Positions 1-7,792 of a DNA stretch of 30,529 nt are shown one piece after another. Every line of letters starts with the position of its first letter. Position 1 is the first letter of the stretch. The notes under the pieces are model-generated. The model was not told the DNA's origin and did not search any database. It saw nothing but the letters and a program-made list of their open reading frames with translations. Source of the DNA: CALZFJ01 sp051878575 (GTDB lineage: Bacteria > Bacteroidota > Bacteroidia > Bacteroidales > Muribaculaceae); the NCBI GenBank assembly GCA_051878575.1, contig JBJEKJ010000079.1, forward strand, positions 1 to 30,529. The letters are read 5' to 3'. The position numbers and the translations under genes are program-made.

Positions 1-49
1 CATGCTTATTTGCTTTCTTTCTGTTGGAAGGTTGGAATGTTCTTTTCAT
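1..49 (-). CDS. rpmH: Large ribosomal subunit protein bL34, 5' part only
   Basis: Reading the minus strand from the ATG at 49-47 gives MKRTFQPSNRKKANKH followed by the first base of a Gly codon, where the window ends. This is the highly conserved N-terminus of L34, a very small basic protein of the large ribosomal subunit (usually about 45-52 residues), so roughly a third of the gene is present. A Bacteroidales-type promoter lies upstream on the same strand at 92-123. It is divergent from efp. Identification rests on the direct match to the invariant MKRTFQPS start. Confidence 0.93.
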   Translation of the reverse strand, partial: MKRTFQPSNRKKANKH

Positions 50-91
50 TGCCTTATATGTTTAATTTATTTTATTTACAATTTCGGTTTG

Positions 92-123
92 CAAAAGTAG
101 CCAATATTTTTGAAATAACCAAA
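92..123 (-). promoter_or_regulatory. Promoter of rpmH (Bacteroidales -33/-7 type)
   Basis: On the minus strand the -7 box TACTTTTG (99-92) matches TAnnTTTG exactly. A TTTG -33 element (123-120) lies 20 bases upstream, the expected spacing. The start codon of rpmH follows about 43 bases after the -7 box. Confidence 0.7.
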
Positions 124-154
124 AGGTGAGCGATTTTTGCGCAAAACTTTTGCG

Positions 155-180
155 TTTTTTGGCAAATTCCATTAATTTTG
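155..180 (+). promoter_or_regulatory. Promoter of efp (Bacteroidales -33/-7 type)
   Basis: TAATTTTG at 173-180 is an exact TAnnTTTG -7 box. A T-rich TTTTTTGG stretch at about 155-162 supplies the -33 element. The efp ATG begins at 236, giving a leader of roughly 50 bases. The rpmH promoter lies just upstream on the other strand, so the two translation genes are transcribed divergently. Confidence 0.65.
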
Positions 181-235
181 CAGAGAATTTCCATCGCACA
201 ATAAATTCAAATAATAATATAGCACAAAAATCAGT

Positions 236-802
236 ATGATTAACGCTCAAGACATCAAAATCGGAACTTGTATCCGCATGGACAACAGTCTGTACTTCTG
301 TATCGACTTCTTGCACGTAAAACCGGGAAAAGGCAACACCTTTATGCGTACGAAATTGAAGAACGTGGTCGACGGCCGCGTGTTGGAGCGCCGCTTCAAC
401 ATCGGTGAGAAACTTGAGGACGTGCGCGTGGAGCGTCGTCCCTATCAGTTCCTCTACACCGAGGGTGCCGACGACATCTTCATGAACAACGAGACTTTCG
501 AGCAGATTCCTATCGCCAAAGACCTCGTTACCGGTAGCGCATTCATGAAAGAGGGCGACACTGTGGAGGTTGTCAGCGACGCATCTTCCGAAACCATCCT
601 CTATGCTGAAATGCCTATAAAGACCGTCCTGAAAGTGACTTACACCGAGCCGGGCATAAAGGGCGACACAGCAACCAACACACTTAAGCCCGCCACAGTG
701 GAGACCGGCGCCACAGTGCGTGTGCCTCTGTTCATCAACGAGGGTGAGCTCATCGAGGTCGACACTCGCGACGGCTCGTATGTAGGCCGTGTGAAGGCTT
801 AA
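236..802 (+). CDS. efp: Translation elongation factor P
   Basis: This 188-residue protein has the normal length of EF-P, which binds stalled ribosomes between the P and E sites and helps form difficult peptide bonds, mainly at polyproline stretches. Domain I carries the tip loop VKPGKGNTF, with Lys32 at the position that is post-translationally modified in many bacteria. The two OB-like domains follow, ending in FINEGELIEVDTRDGSYVGR, the typical C-terminal signature. The ATG at 236 fits the family N-terminus and follows a good promoter. A strong hairpin terminator lies right after the stop. The gene is divergent from rpmH, and its codon use is that of the core genome, unlike the AT-rich genes downstream. 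Confidence 0.97.
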   Translation: MINAQDIKIGTCIRMDNSLYFCIDFLHVKPGKGNTFMRTKLKNVVDGRVLERRFNIGEKLEDVRVERRPYQFLYTEGADDIFMNNETFEQIPIAKDLVTGSAFMKEGDTVEVVSDASSETILYAEMPIKTVLKVTYTEPGIKGDTATNTLKPATVETGATVRVPLFINEGELIEVDTRDGSYVGRVKA

Positions 803-830
803 TCGCCCGGCATACGACCGAAAAAGCCAT

Positions 831-866
831 AAGAGCAGCTACCAAACAGGCAAGCTGCTCTTTTTC
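831..866 (+). terminator. Intrinsic terminator of efp
   Basis: A perfect 10-bp stem, AAGAGCAGCT (831-840) with AGCTGCTCTT (853-862), encloses a 12-base loop and runs into a T tract. It lies 28 bases past the efp stop. Confidence 0.85.
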
Positions 867-1111
867 TTCCCCCTACCGGCCCGGCAATCCACCGCAACGC
901 CTCAACGTCAAGCCAACGGCAATCACCATCCCCGCCCTATCGCCCGAACCCGATAAATCCCTATCAACATAGCCAATGAAGCACAAAGCACAAATGGCAT
1001 TGTTCCTGAAGCGGAAACTGAAGCGGGAAATGTGAAGCGGAAAGCGGAAATGATACAAAGGCATGCTAAAAAACACATCGTCGCTATAATCATTATATAG
1101 CAAAATTTTCG
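863..1111. other. Intergenic stretch, left edge of the restriction island
   Basis: No gene is recognisable here. The only visible structure is a short imperfect direct repeat of GAAGCGGRAA at 1008-1017, 1020-1030 and 1034-1043, followed by a partial GCGGAAA copy. DNA beyond about 1060 becomes AT-rich, which marks the approach to the acquired block. No attachment-site repeat shared with the right end was found by eye. Confidence 0.4.
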
Positions 1112-1119
1112 TACCTTTG
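1112..1119 (+). promoter_or_regulatory. Promoter -7 box of the restriction-modification operon
   Basis: TACCTTTG matches TAnnTTTG exactly and is followed by GCAC, a common context in Bacteroidales promoters. The -33 element is not clear. Transcription would start near 1126, leaving a leader of about 155 bases before the methyltransferase ATG. Confidence 0.6.
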
Positions 1120-1140
1120 CACTCTTAAAGAGTACATTTA

Positions 1141-1179
1141 ATGAACTGCTTGCAAATTGACCAAATAATGAAGAAATAA
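1141..1179 (+). CDS. Possible 12-codon leader peptide
   Basis: ATG at 1141 opens a short frame encoding MNCLQIDQIMKK and ending with TAA at 1177-1179. It lies about 15 bases after the predicted transcription start and just before a terminator-like hairpin in front of the methyltransferase. The position resembles a leader peptide used in attenuation, but the peptide has no run of one amino acid that would point to a sensed metabolite, and no ribosome binding site is evident. Chance occurrence is quite possible. Confidence 0.25.
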   Translation: MNCLQIDQIMKK

Positions 1180-1208
1180 CGCTTCGGCGTATTTATAACA
1201 ATACGGAA

Positions 1209-1266
1209 ACTCCGTTGTAGTCGAAAAGGCTTTGGTCAGCCGGCAAGCACTACATCGGAGTTTTTC
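1209..1266 (+). promoter_or_regulatory. Terminator-like hairpin in the leader of the restriction operon
   Basis: ACTCCGTTGTAG (1209-1220) pairs with CTACATCGGAGT (1250-1261) with one mismatch, and TTTTTCGC follows directly. The loop holds a second small stem, GGCT (1228-1231) with AGCC (1238-1241). The structure has the form of an intrinsic terminator but sits downstream of the promoter and 15 bases before the methyltransferase start. It could therefore limit read-through into the operon (attenuation), or it could terminate upstream transcription. Confidence 0.5.
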
Positions 1267-1280
1267 GCTTATTATAATTA

Positions 1281-2249
1281 ATGAAAAATAAAAAGCCAAT
1301 ACGAGTTTTTGAAGGCTTCGCAGGCTATGGCGGAGCATCATTTGGATTAAAACGTTCTGGCATAAATTATGAAGTTGTCGGAATGTCGGAGTTCGATAAA
1401 TTCGCAAGTGCTTTATTGTATCAGAATTTTCCTACCATAAAAAATTGGGGCGATATTACTATACTAAAGCCAGAAGAATTACCCGATTTTGATATGTTTA
1501 CAGGAGGGTTTCCTTGTCAACCATTTTCGTCTGCTGGACTTCAATTAGGAGAAAATGATAAATATGGTAGAGGAACTTTGTTCCACCATATTTTGAGAAT
1601 TTGTGCTGTTAAGAAGCCTAAATATCTTTTATTGGAGAATGTTAAAGGACTTACTCAAAAGAAATTTTACGATTTCTTTGAAATGATTAGAAGTTCATTA
1701 AAAGATTTAGGCTACGGCGATATTGCTTATGCGGTCCTTAATTCAAAAGACTATGGGATTCCTCAAAACAGAGAAAGATTGTGGATTTTCGCACAATTAG
1801 GTGGACTTCCTGAGGGCTTTAATATTGTTCCTCCAAAAATAGAATTAAAATATCGTTTCGGTGATTTATTGGACCAAAATCCACCGAAAGAATTATACTT
1901 ATCTGACGCTCAAATTGAGCACCTGAAATTTAAGCACCATATAGAATCATTTGTTGTAAAAGAGCCGCTTTGCTTTGATGTTTACAACAAAAAGATTAAA
2001 ACTGATGCTATATGTATAACAATTACTCAACCTGAACACAATAGTCTTAGAGTTATAGAAGTCCCTAAGAATGGTAAAGAAATTGTTCGCAAAATGTCAG
2101 TTGACGAACAATTTAGATTCATGGGGTTTGAAGACGGCGAATTAGATTATTCAGGTCAATCGTATTCACAAATGTCTAAACGAGCTGGTAATGGTTGGGA
2201 CGTTAATTTAGTAGGTATTCTTGTCAAACATATTTTCTCACAATTATGA
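1281..2249 (+). CDS. DNA (cytosine-5-)-methyltransferase
   Basis: This 322-residue enzyme moves a methyl group from S-adenosylmethionine to carbon 5 of cytosine in a target site, protecting host DNA from the endonuclease encoded downstream. Motif I is FEGFAGYGGASFG (residues 10-22). Motif IV is GGFPCQPFSSAG, with catalytic Cys79. Motif VI is LLLENVKG (117-123), motif VIII is QNRERLWI (162-169), and the C-terminal GNGWDVN is motif X. All key residues are present. The region between motifs VIII and IX is short, so the target recognition domain is small; the recognised site cannot be read from sequence. The gene is AT-rich relative to the flanks and overlaps the next gene by ATGA. A LlaJI system normally has two such enzymes; only one is here. 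Confidence 0.95.
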   Translation: MKNKKPIRVFEGFAGYGGASFGLKRSGINYEVVGMSEFDKFASALLYQNFPTIKNWGDITILKPEELPDFDMFTGGFPCQPFSSAGLQLGENDKYGRGTLFHHILRICAVKKPKYLLLENVKGLTQKKFYDFFEMIRSSLKDLGYGDIAYAVLNSKDYGIPQNRERLWIFAQLGGLPEGFNIVPPKIELKYRFGDLLDQNPPKELYLSDAQIEHLKFKHHIESFVVKEPLCFDVYNKKIKTDAICITITQPEHNSLRVIEVPKNGKEIVRKMSVDEQFRFMGFEDGELDYSGQSYSQMSKRAGNGWDVNLVGILVKHIFSQL

Positions 2250-4180
2250 TTTTAAACTTAGGCTCAGCTATATTTAACGCAGAAACCGCATCAGGAGGTG
2301 GAACTCCTGCATGGGGTACTGAAATGGGTCAGGGAGATGGTTATCGTTTTAATTTTGAAGATTACGAATCTTTGATAACCTCTTTGGTTTATAACTCTAT
2401 TCCTAACCCGGGTACAAGAATTTATTGTCCATTAGGGAAAGGGGGCAACCAAGCAAGCGACTATGAGTTTGTAGTAGCAAGCAAATTCAACAAAATTTTT
2501 GTAAATGGCAATCGGGTACACGATTGCTCGTTTATCTTGCTTGTTGTCAAAAAATTGGTAGGACAAAACCATGTAGGAAGAAGAACCCTTAAATACAATC
2601 CAAGAATTACTCTTGATAATCAAAACTATAATGAACGCTGTTTTGAGCTTATTGGCAAAACATTAGGCGTTTCTAATAATGGTTCTTGGTTTATTAGTGA
2701 AATATATTCTAAAAATCAAGATGAACTTCACTTTACTGCGCATATTCTTGACAAAAGTAATCATTATACTTTTACAGATTCACAAAATCGAAGTAAAGTG
2801 CTTGCTTCTAAAATAAAAGCATACGCTGAGGCAAAAGAGGAAAATAATCTAAAAAGATATGCTGATAGAGTCTTGCCTGACGAACATCTTCAGCAGATTT
2901 TGTTCGGAGCACCTGGAACCGGCAAGTCACATACAATTAAACAGGAAATTAAGGAAGAAGAGAATAATTCAATTCGCACAACTTTCCACCCTGATAGCGA
3001 CTACTCAACTTTTGTAGGTTGCTATAAGCCAACAAAAGATGAAGAACGCGGTGAAATCACATACGACTTCACTCCACAAGCTTTTACCAATGCTTATGTG
3101 GCAGCGTGGAAAGACCTCGACAATCCGTTCTACCTAATTATCGAGGAAATAAATCGTGGCAATTGTGCTCAAATATTCGGTGATATTTTCCAACTTCTTG
3201 ACCGTAACGAACAAGGCTATTCGTCATATAAGACCACTCCAGACCAAGACCTTGCAAACTATATTCGCAAGCAACTTGCCGACACTGACATCGAAGACGC
3301 TGAAGTGAAGTCCGGCAAGAAAATGCAACTTCCACCGAACTTGCGTATTTGGGCGACTATGAACACAAGCGACCAATCGCTTTTCCCGATTGACTCTGCG
3401 TTCAAACGTCGCTGGGATTGGCGTTATATTCCTATTGACTACACCGACCGAGGCCATTTCATTGCTTGCGGTGATACTCAATACTCGTGGGCTGACTTCT
3501 TGCAGAAAGTCAATGACAAAGTGGAAGCCGTCACTCAGTCCGAGGACAAGAAACTTGGCTATTGGTTTATGGGCAATGGAGAAGTGCAAAAAGAAATCAC
3601 CATCGACCGTTTTGTTTCAAAGGTTATTTTCTACCTCTGGAATGATGTGTTTAAAGACTTCGGCAAAAGTGGTAATACCATTTTCAAAGACTCTTTCGCC
3701 AAATTCCACCTGTTCTTTGATTTTAGTGGAAAACCAAAGGTAGATGTGGTGAAAGCGTTTCTCGATGCACTCGAAGTAAACAGTGGAGAAATAGAAGTCG
3801 GCAACCCTGAAAATGGAGCATCAAGCAATGGTATTGATTATACCAAGTATTCTTTTAACGGAGAGAATAAACTCTCTAAAAAAGCACTTGGCGAAAAAAT
3901 TGTTCTGAAATATTTGGAACTTAATCCAAACCTTTCATTTGACCAAATGAAAAATGTCTTTGCTTTTGATGACTCTGTTGTCAGCAAAGAACAATACAAA
4001 GGCATCATAGCTAAGTCAGAAGATATTACAGGTAGCTATGTTCCTTGCTATGGCTCTGAACAAACATCAAGCGACGGAATTAAGTTCAAAGTTCTCACTT
4101 GGTGGAACAAATATAACATTGACTTTATAATTAAGTTTGCCGAAGCACAAGGCTGGAGCATAACAGAAGCATCGAAATGA
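2246..4180 (+). CDS. McrB-like AAA+ NTPase subunit of a LlaJI-type restriction enzyme
   Basis: This 644-residue protein is probably the motor subunit (R1) that uses nucleotide hydrolysis, GTP in the McrB family, to translocate DNA and activate its nuclease partner. The AAA+ core has Walker A GAPGTGKS (221-228), Walker B LIIEEINR (297-304) and the McrB-type sensor WATMNTSDQS (369-378), followed by paired arginines at 388-389. The N-terminal 200 residues match no domain I recognise and probably recognise DNA. The last 90 or so residues (from about 550) resemble a small module seen at the C-terminus of other Bacteroidota restriction proteins. The start overlaps the methyltransferase stop, and the stop overlaps the next start, both as ATGA, so translation is probably coupled. 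Confidence 0.88.
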   Translation: MILNLGSAIFNAETASGGGTPAWGTEMGQGDGYRFNFEDYESLITSLVYNSIPNPGTRIYCPLGKGGNQASDYEFVVASKFNKIFVNGNRVHDCSFILLVVKKLVGQNHVGRRTLKYNPRITLDNQNYNERCFELIGKTLGVSNNGSWFISEIYSKNQDELHFTAHILDKSNHYTFTDSQNRSKVLASKIKAYAEAKEENNLKRYADRVLPDEHLQQILFGAPGTGKSHTIKQEIKEEENNSIRTTFHPDSDYSTFVGCYKPTKDEERGEITYDFTPQAFTNAYVAAWKDLDNPFYLIIEEINRGNCAQIFGDIFQLLDRNEQGYSSYKTTPDQDLANYIRKQLADTDIEDAEVKSGKKMQLPPNLRIWATMNTSDQSLFPIDSAFKRRWDWRYIPIDYTDRGHFIACGDTQYSWADFLQKVNDKVEAVTQSEDKKLGYWFMGNGEVQKEITIDRFVSKVIFYLWNDVFKDFGKSGNTIFKDSFAKFHLFFDFSGKPKVDVVKAFLDALEVNSGEIEVGNPENGASSNGIDYTKYSFNGENKLSKKALGEKIVLKYLELNPNLSFDQMKNVFAFDDSVVSKEQYKGIIAKSEDITGSYVPCYGSEQTSSDGIKFKVLTWWNKYNIDFIIKFAEAQGWSITEASK

Positions 4181-6498
4181 AAATTCTAATCGAGGGTTAT
4201 CAATACCAAGAGGCAGACGTTAAGCATATTCTGCAAGGTTTTGAACCGTACACGATGAACGGCAAAACCAAGATAGACTATGTTGGCTATTTCTTCAGCA
4301 AAGAAATAGGCGACTGCATTTTCTTTCTGCCTAAGGTATTGATGAACGAGAAGAATGAAATCCTTTTTCACGAGGATTTAACCCCTGAAAGAATCCTCGA
4401 TTTAGATGTGGCTCTACAAAAGGAATGGGTAAAGAGAGACGACTACGATTTCTTGTCGCAGTTCTCGGTGTGGATTTTCAGAGCGATAAAAGAGTTTTAC
4501 CGCCTAAATCCCGACAGCGAGATTTTGTTGCATAAGTCTTTCTCTCTGCTCGACCGTAGCGAAGACGAGAAAGACGCAACACTGCTCGACATCATCTTGT
4601 CGCTTATCCGTTTCAACAACGAGAACCAGGACTTCTTTATGTTCACCATTAAGAATATTCATAGCGGATATAACAAGATAAATTGGAACAAAACTATTTC
4701 GCAGAGTGCTGCCGTTATGCAACGCAAAACACCAATTTATCTTGACCCGGTGAACAAGAAGAAGCAAATCAACTTTGACGAAGAACTGCTGATAATTTTC
4801 TTCTCCATTCTTGCACACGTCAATGGCAAGTATGGTTTTCGCACGCCTATCAATTACAACTATGAATTGATTAGTGATGCTATGTTTGAAAATTATCTTG
4901 CCGGCTACGGCTTGATACGTCTTCGTCAAATCAAATACAAGTATTTTTCCGACAAGGCTCTCCAACTTTGGAACTTGTGCTACACGTTCTTTGAAGCTGC
5001 AGAGAAAATCAATTCGTCGGAGCAAGATTGCGACTACCTCATTGCTCGCAACTTCAACATCGTTTTCGAGTCAATCATCGACGAACTAATCGGAAACGAC
5101 AAAACACAAATAGACGCATCTCTCAAAGACCAACCAGACGGAAAGATTGTGGACCACATCTTCCGCTATTCTTCGCTCATCAACGAAAGCGACATCTATT
5201 ATATCGGCGACAGCAAGTATTACAAAATCGGTGGGTCGCTCGGCGGGAACTCTATTTACAAACAATATACATACGCAAAGAACATCATTCAATTTAACAT
5301 TGACTGGTTCTTTGAAGATAAGCAGAACAACCGCACAGGCGATGAACGCCGTGCTAAAGTTCATTACCGCGACGAACTCACCGAGGGCTATAACATCACG
5401 CCTAACTTCTTTATCAGTGCAGAAGTTAGGGATAGCCTCTCTTATGCTGATGATGTTATTAAGCCTCGTGATAACGAAAAAGACAGGCACAAAATTTTCC
5501 AATTTGAGAACCGCCTTTTTGACCGTGATACGCTTTGGCTATCACACTATGATATAAACTTCCTTTATATCATTGCTTTGTATGCTCGCTCAAATGCTTT
5601 TGAGAAGCAATCATTCAAAGTAAAGGCGCAAAAAGAATTTAAGCTGAAAATTACAGAACTCATAAACTCTCAATACGAGTTTTGCGTTCTTGAACCTCGC
5701 ATGGGCTATAGCCTGCAACGTACCATTGACATCAACTTCAAACGCCTTTACGGAAAAGTGTTCCGTCCATACGACGACCGCGACATTCTGATTTTAGCTC
5801 TGCAAAAAGGTGCAGCAGAAAATCAAGAAGTGATAGACGAGGTAAAACCTTATTTCTATATCCACCAAGGATATGAAATTGGCAAAGACGTTGACGAAAC
5901 ACTCTCCACCGCTCAAAAAGTCAGAACTCAGTTTGCAACTTATGTTCTGCAAGAAAACTTTGTTGACCGTGTCGCCGCAGAGGCTGAAGTTAAGTATGGC
6001 ACCGTGGAACGTATTTTCAATGATAGCGAAGTCAATAGAAAATCGATTCTTGATGATAGCCAACTCTCGGCAGATCTTGTTGAGCAAGTGCTGCCATTGG
6101 AACAGGAAACTGTTCTTGTTGGCTACTTCAAAGGTGATGCCCACCTTAATGCTATCAAGAAAAATCACTTATATTATGTTCGCACAGGTTCTCGTAGTGG
6201 CTCAATACGCATTGAACTTGATGCAAAACAATGTAAATATCTTTTCTTGCATAATGAGAAAAAATATTTTTTGTTCAAACTCACCGGTGAAGCACCTCGA
6301 CTTTTCACAGGCAAACAACTTATGGAAAAGAAATTTATCGTAGGGCAGCTTGAAGAATCCTATCTTGCTTACGACTTAGCTTCATCTGACCCTTACGAAT
6401 TAGAGAATATCGACATTCAAAAAGCCATTATCCGTGGGATAGGCAATAGAAAAGGAGATAGCTATTTCACAACACTTAAAGAACTTTTCAATCTATAA
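4177..6498 (+). CDS. LlaJI-family restriction endonuclease subunit
   Basis: This 773-residue protein is the likely DNA-cleaving subunit (R2), partner of the McrB-like NTPase. A PD-(D/E)XK nuclease signature is visible: Asp326 in DGKIVDHIF, then GDSKYYK with Asp345 and Lys347, and a plausible helper Glu298 upstream. Spacing and context match the LlaJI endonuclease family. Residues 1-300 are mainly helical and probably link to the motor. The C-terminal part, from about 610, holds a second module (LVGYFKGDAHLNAI, then YYVRTGSR and CKYLFLH) that I recall in other Bacteroidota restriction-associated proteins and that may bind DNA. The start overlaps the upstream stop by four bases; the next gene starts two bases after the stop. 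Family assignment is good; site and cut position are unknown. Confidence 0.85.
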   Translation: MKILIEGYQYQEADVKHILQGFEPYTMNGKTKIDYVGYFFSKEIGDCIFFLPKVLMNEKNEILFHEDLTPERILDLDVALQKEWVKRDDYDFLSQFSVWIFRAIKEFYRLNPDSEILLHKSFSLLDRSEDEKDATLLDIILSLIRFNNENQDFFMFTIKNIHSGYNKINWNKTISQSAAVMQRKTPIYLDPVNKKKQINFDEELLIIFFSILAHVNGKYGFRTPINYNYELISDAMFENYLAGYGLIRLRQIKYKYFSDKALQLWNLCYTFFEAAEKINSSEQDCDYLIARNFNIVFESIIDELIGNDKTQIDASLKDQPDGKIVDHIFRYSSLINESDIYYIGDSKYYKIGGSLGGNSIYKQYTYAKNIIQFNIDWFFEDKQNNRTGDERRAKVHYRDELTEGYNITPNFFISAEVRDSLSYADDVIKPRDNEKDRHKIFQFENRLFDRDTLWLSHYDINFLYIIALYARSNAFEKQSFKVKAQKEFKLKITELINSQYEFCVLEPRMGYSLQRTIDINFKRLYGKVFRPYDDRDILILALQKGAAENQEVIDEVKPYFYIHQGYEIGKDVDETLSTAQKVRTQFATYVLQENFVDRVAAEAEVKYGTVERIFNDSEVNRKSILDDSQLSADLVEQVLPLEQETVLVGYFKGDAHLNAIKKNHLYYVRTGSRSGSIRIELDAKQCKYLFLHNEKKYFLFKLTGEAPRLFTGKQLMEKKFIVGQLEESYLAYDLASSDPYELENIDIQKAIIRGIGNRKGDSYFTTLKELFNL

Positions 6499-6500
6499 TT

Positions 6501-7097
6501 ATGAATCCAAGAATACAGGAAAAACGAAACACACTGCGCACGGAGATAACTCGTGCAGTTGAGCATTATTTGGGTCATGCCGAAGATGTGCACGACGACC
6601 ACATCACTGTGGACCTATTTACCGACGAGGTGGGTTATCAATCACATTTGATTGAAGAAAGAAATAGTAACTTACTTTATTATGATGTCTTAGACCTTAT
6701 TGAACGTGACGGCTGTTGGTTCAAGCCCGACAAAATGGCGATTGAGGCGTTAGTTCAGAGCTTACATCCTTGCTTAGAAGTGGCTGAATTTGCTCTTAAC
6801 CTCAAAAACACTATTATCAAGTTTCTTGATAAGGTGAAGCCGACAAGCCTACGACCATACAAGGTTTCTATCACAACCGGCTCTCATAGAATAGACTGCT
6901 ATAATCCGGACGAAGTAGAAGAAGATACTACCGAGATAGACCCGGAAGAAGATTTTGAAGCTTATATGGAGCAATTATCGCAATATGAGAGTTTCGATGA
7001 ATACCCGATGAGAAAGTTTGTTCGTGTCATTGAGGGTGATTATTATTTTAACGACTACCAACTAACGAAAGCTGCACTAAATTATATAAAAGTTTGA
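6501..7097 (+). CDS. Unknown protein, fourth gene of the restriction operon
   Basis: I do not recognise this 198-residue protein. It starts two bases after the endonuclease stop, shares the AT-rich composition of the operon and is followed by the operon terminator, so it is almost certainly co-transcribed. It has no signal peptide or membrane segment. The sequence is acidic overall, with a strongly acidic stretch at about 135-160 (EVEEDTTEIDPEEDFEAY). The N-terminal 100 residues look helical, and the end (VIEGDYYFNDYQLTKAAL) looks like a short strand-helix unit. Possible roles are a subunit that regulates or assembles the nuclease, a DNA mimic that restrains it, or an unrelated cargo gene. 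None can be decided from sequence. Confidence 0.75.
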   Translation: MNPRIQEKRNTLRTEITRAVEHYLGHAEDVHDDHITVDLFTDEVGYQSHLIEERNSNLLYYDVLDLIERDGCWFKPDKMAIEALVQSLHPCLEVAEFALNLKNTIIKFLDKVKPTSLRPYKVSITTGSHRIDCYNPDEVEEDTTEIDPEEDFEAYMEQLSQYESFDEYPMRKFVRVIEGDYYFNDYQLTKAALNYIKV

Positions 7098-7792
7098 TCG
7101 GGCGTTCCGGCACCGCCGGCGGGCTATAGTGTCATCGCTTTAGCGCTTCGCTCGCGAAGAATCGAGCCTGAGGTCTCGACCGAAAGGCTTCTATCCCCAT
7201 AACGCATTGCCTCGGAGATGCCTCCGGGGCTTTTCTTTTGCGGTGGAAATAACGGCTTCGCCGTGGGTAGTGTTTCACTGAGTGTGTCTGAGGCGAGTTA
7301 ACTCAAGCCGTGGTTATAGGTTAGCGGTTAGAGTGGCTGTAGAATGTATCTTAATCACACGGCTACCGCCGCATCGTTGCGTTTTGTGCGATTGTCGCTC
7401 TCGCCGAGCCGGTCTTTATGTGCTCGCTTCCGCCCGGTGAGGTTGATTGCCGCCGACGTTGTCACTTTCGTTCTTAGTGAGCTTTGTTGATTTCCATTGT
7501 TTGATTATAGCGTATTCTATCGTATTTGTGGTTGTTGCCGATTGCCGTTATCGACATGAGGCCTATAAAGCTACACTATAAAGCATAAAGTATGAAGCAC
7601 TATGAAAAAACATATGAAAAAACGCTGAAAAAGACGCAAAAAAATACACCGTAAAATAGTGCGAAAAAGAAATTTTATTTTTAAATTTACGCCCGACAAA
7701 ACAACTCTACGCCGCTACGAATCCTCGGGTAAAATCCCGTTCAGGAATAGTGCCAAAGAATTAGAGCGGCATTCATTTAAACTATTCAAGCT
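7098..7792. other. Palindrome-rich region without a recognised gene, right edge of the island
   Basis: About 695 bases separate the restriction operon from ald. No frame gives a recognisable protein. Besides the terminator there are several inverted repeats, including CTTCGC (7146-7151) with GCGAAG (7154-7159), TCGAG/CTCGA pairs near 7162-7179, GGCTTCGCC near 7253-7262 and CGGG/CCCG near 7726-7739. On the minus strand, 7557-7474 opens a 27-codon frame beginning MSITAIGNNHKYDRIRYN, probably a remnant or chance. From 7560 the DNA turns AT-rich with near-repeated words (CTATAAAGC, ATGAAAAAAC) and presumably holds the ald promoter; TAAATTTA at 7682-7689 is the nearest match to a -7 box, and a weak one. 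The composition suggests leftover mobile-element DNA, which is an inference. Confidence 0.4.
7209..7239 (+). terminator. Intrinsic terminator of the restriction operon
   Basis: GCCTCGGAG (7209-7217) pairs fully, with one G-T wobble, with CTCCGGGGC (7222-7230) across a four-base loop. TTTTCTTTT follows. It lies 112 bases past the last gene of the operon. Because the wobble is read as G-U in plus-strand RNA, the structure favours termination of plus-strand transcription. Confidence 0.8.

Noticed and set aside
62..316. 84-codon minus-strand frame covering the rpmH/efp spacer
   Set aside because: It crosses both promoters and the start of efp, and its N-terminal part is antisense to the conserved EF-P start.
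1008..1050. Short repeats GAAGCGGRAA considered as a CRISPR or iteron array
   Set aside because: The units are only 10-13 bases, imperfect, without spacers of even length, and no cas or replication gene is nearby.
1138..1407. 89-codon minus-strand frame across the operon leader
   Set aside because: It runs antisense to methyltransferase motif I and through the leader hairpin, and has no family resemblance.
4504..6343. Minus-strand and alternative-frame ORFs within the endonuclease gene
   Set aside because: They overlap a long, motif-bearing gene fully and have no promoter or recognisable protein pattern.
7098..7792. tRNA, other structured RNA gene or transposase at the island edge
   Set aside because: No cloverleaf with a T-loop, no conserved RNA core and no transposase or integrase motif could be found by eye on either strand.
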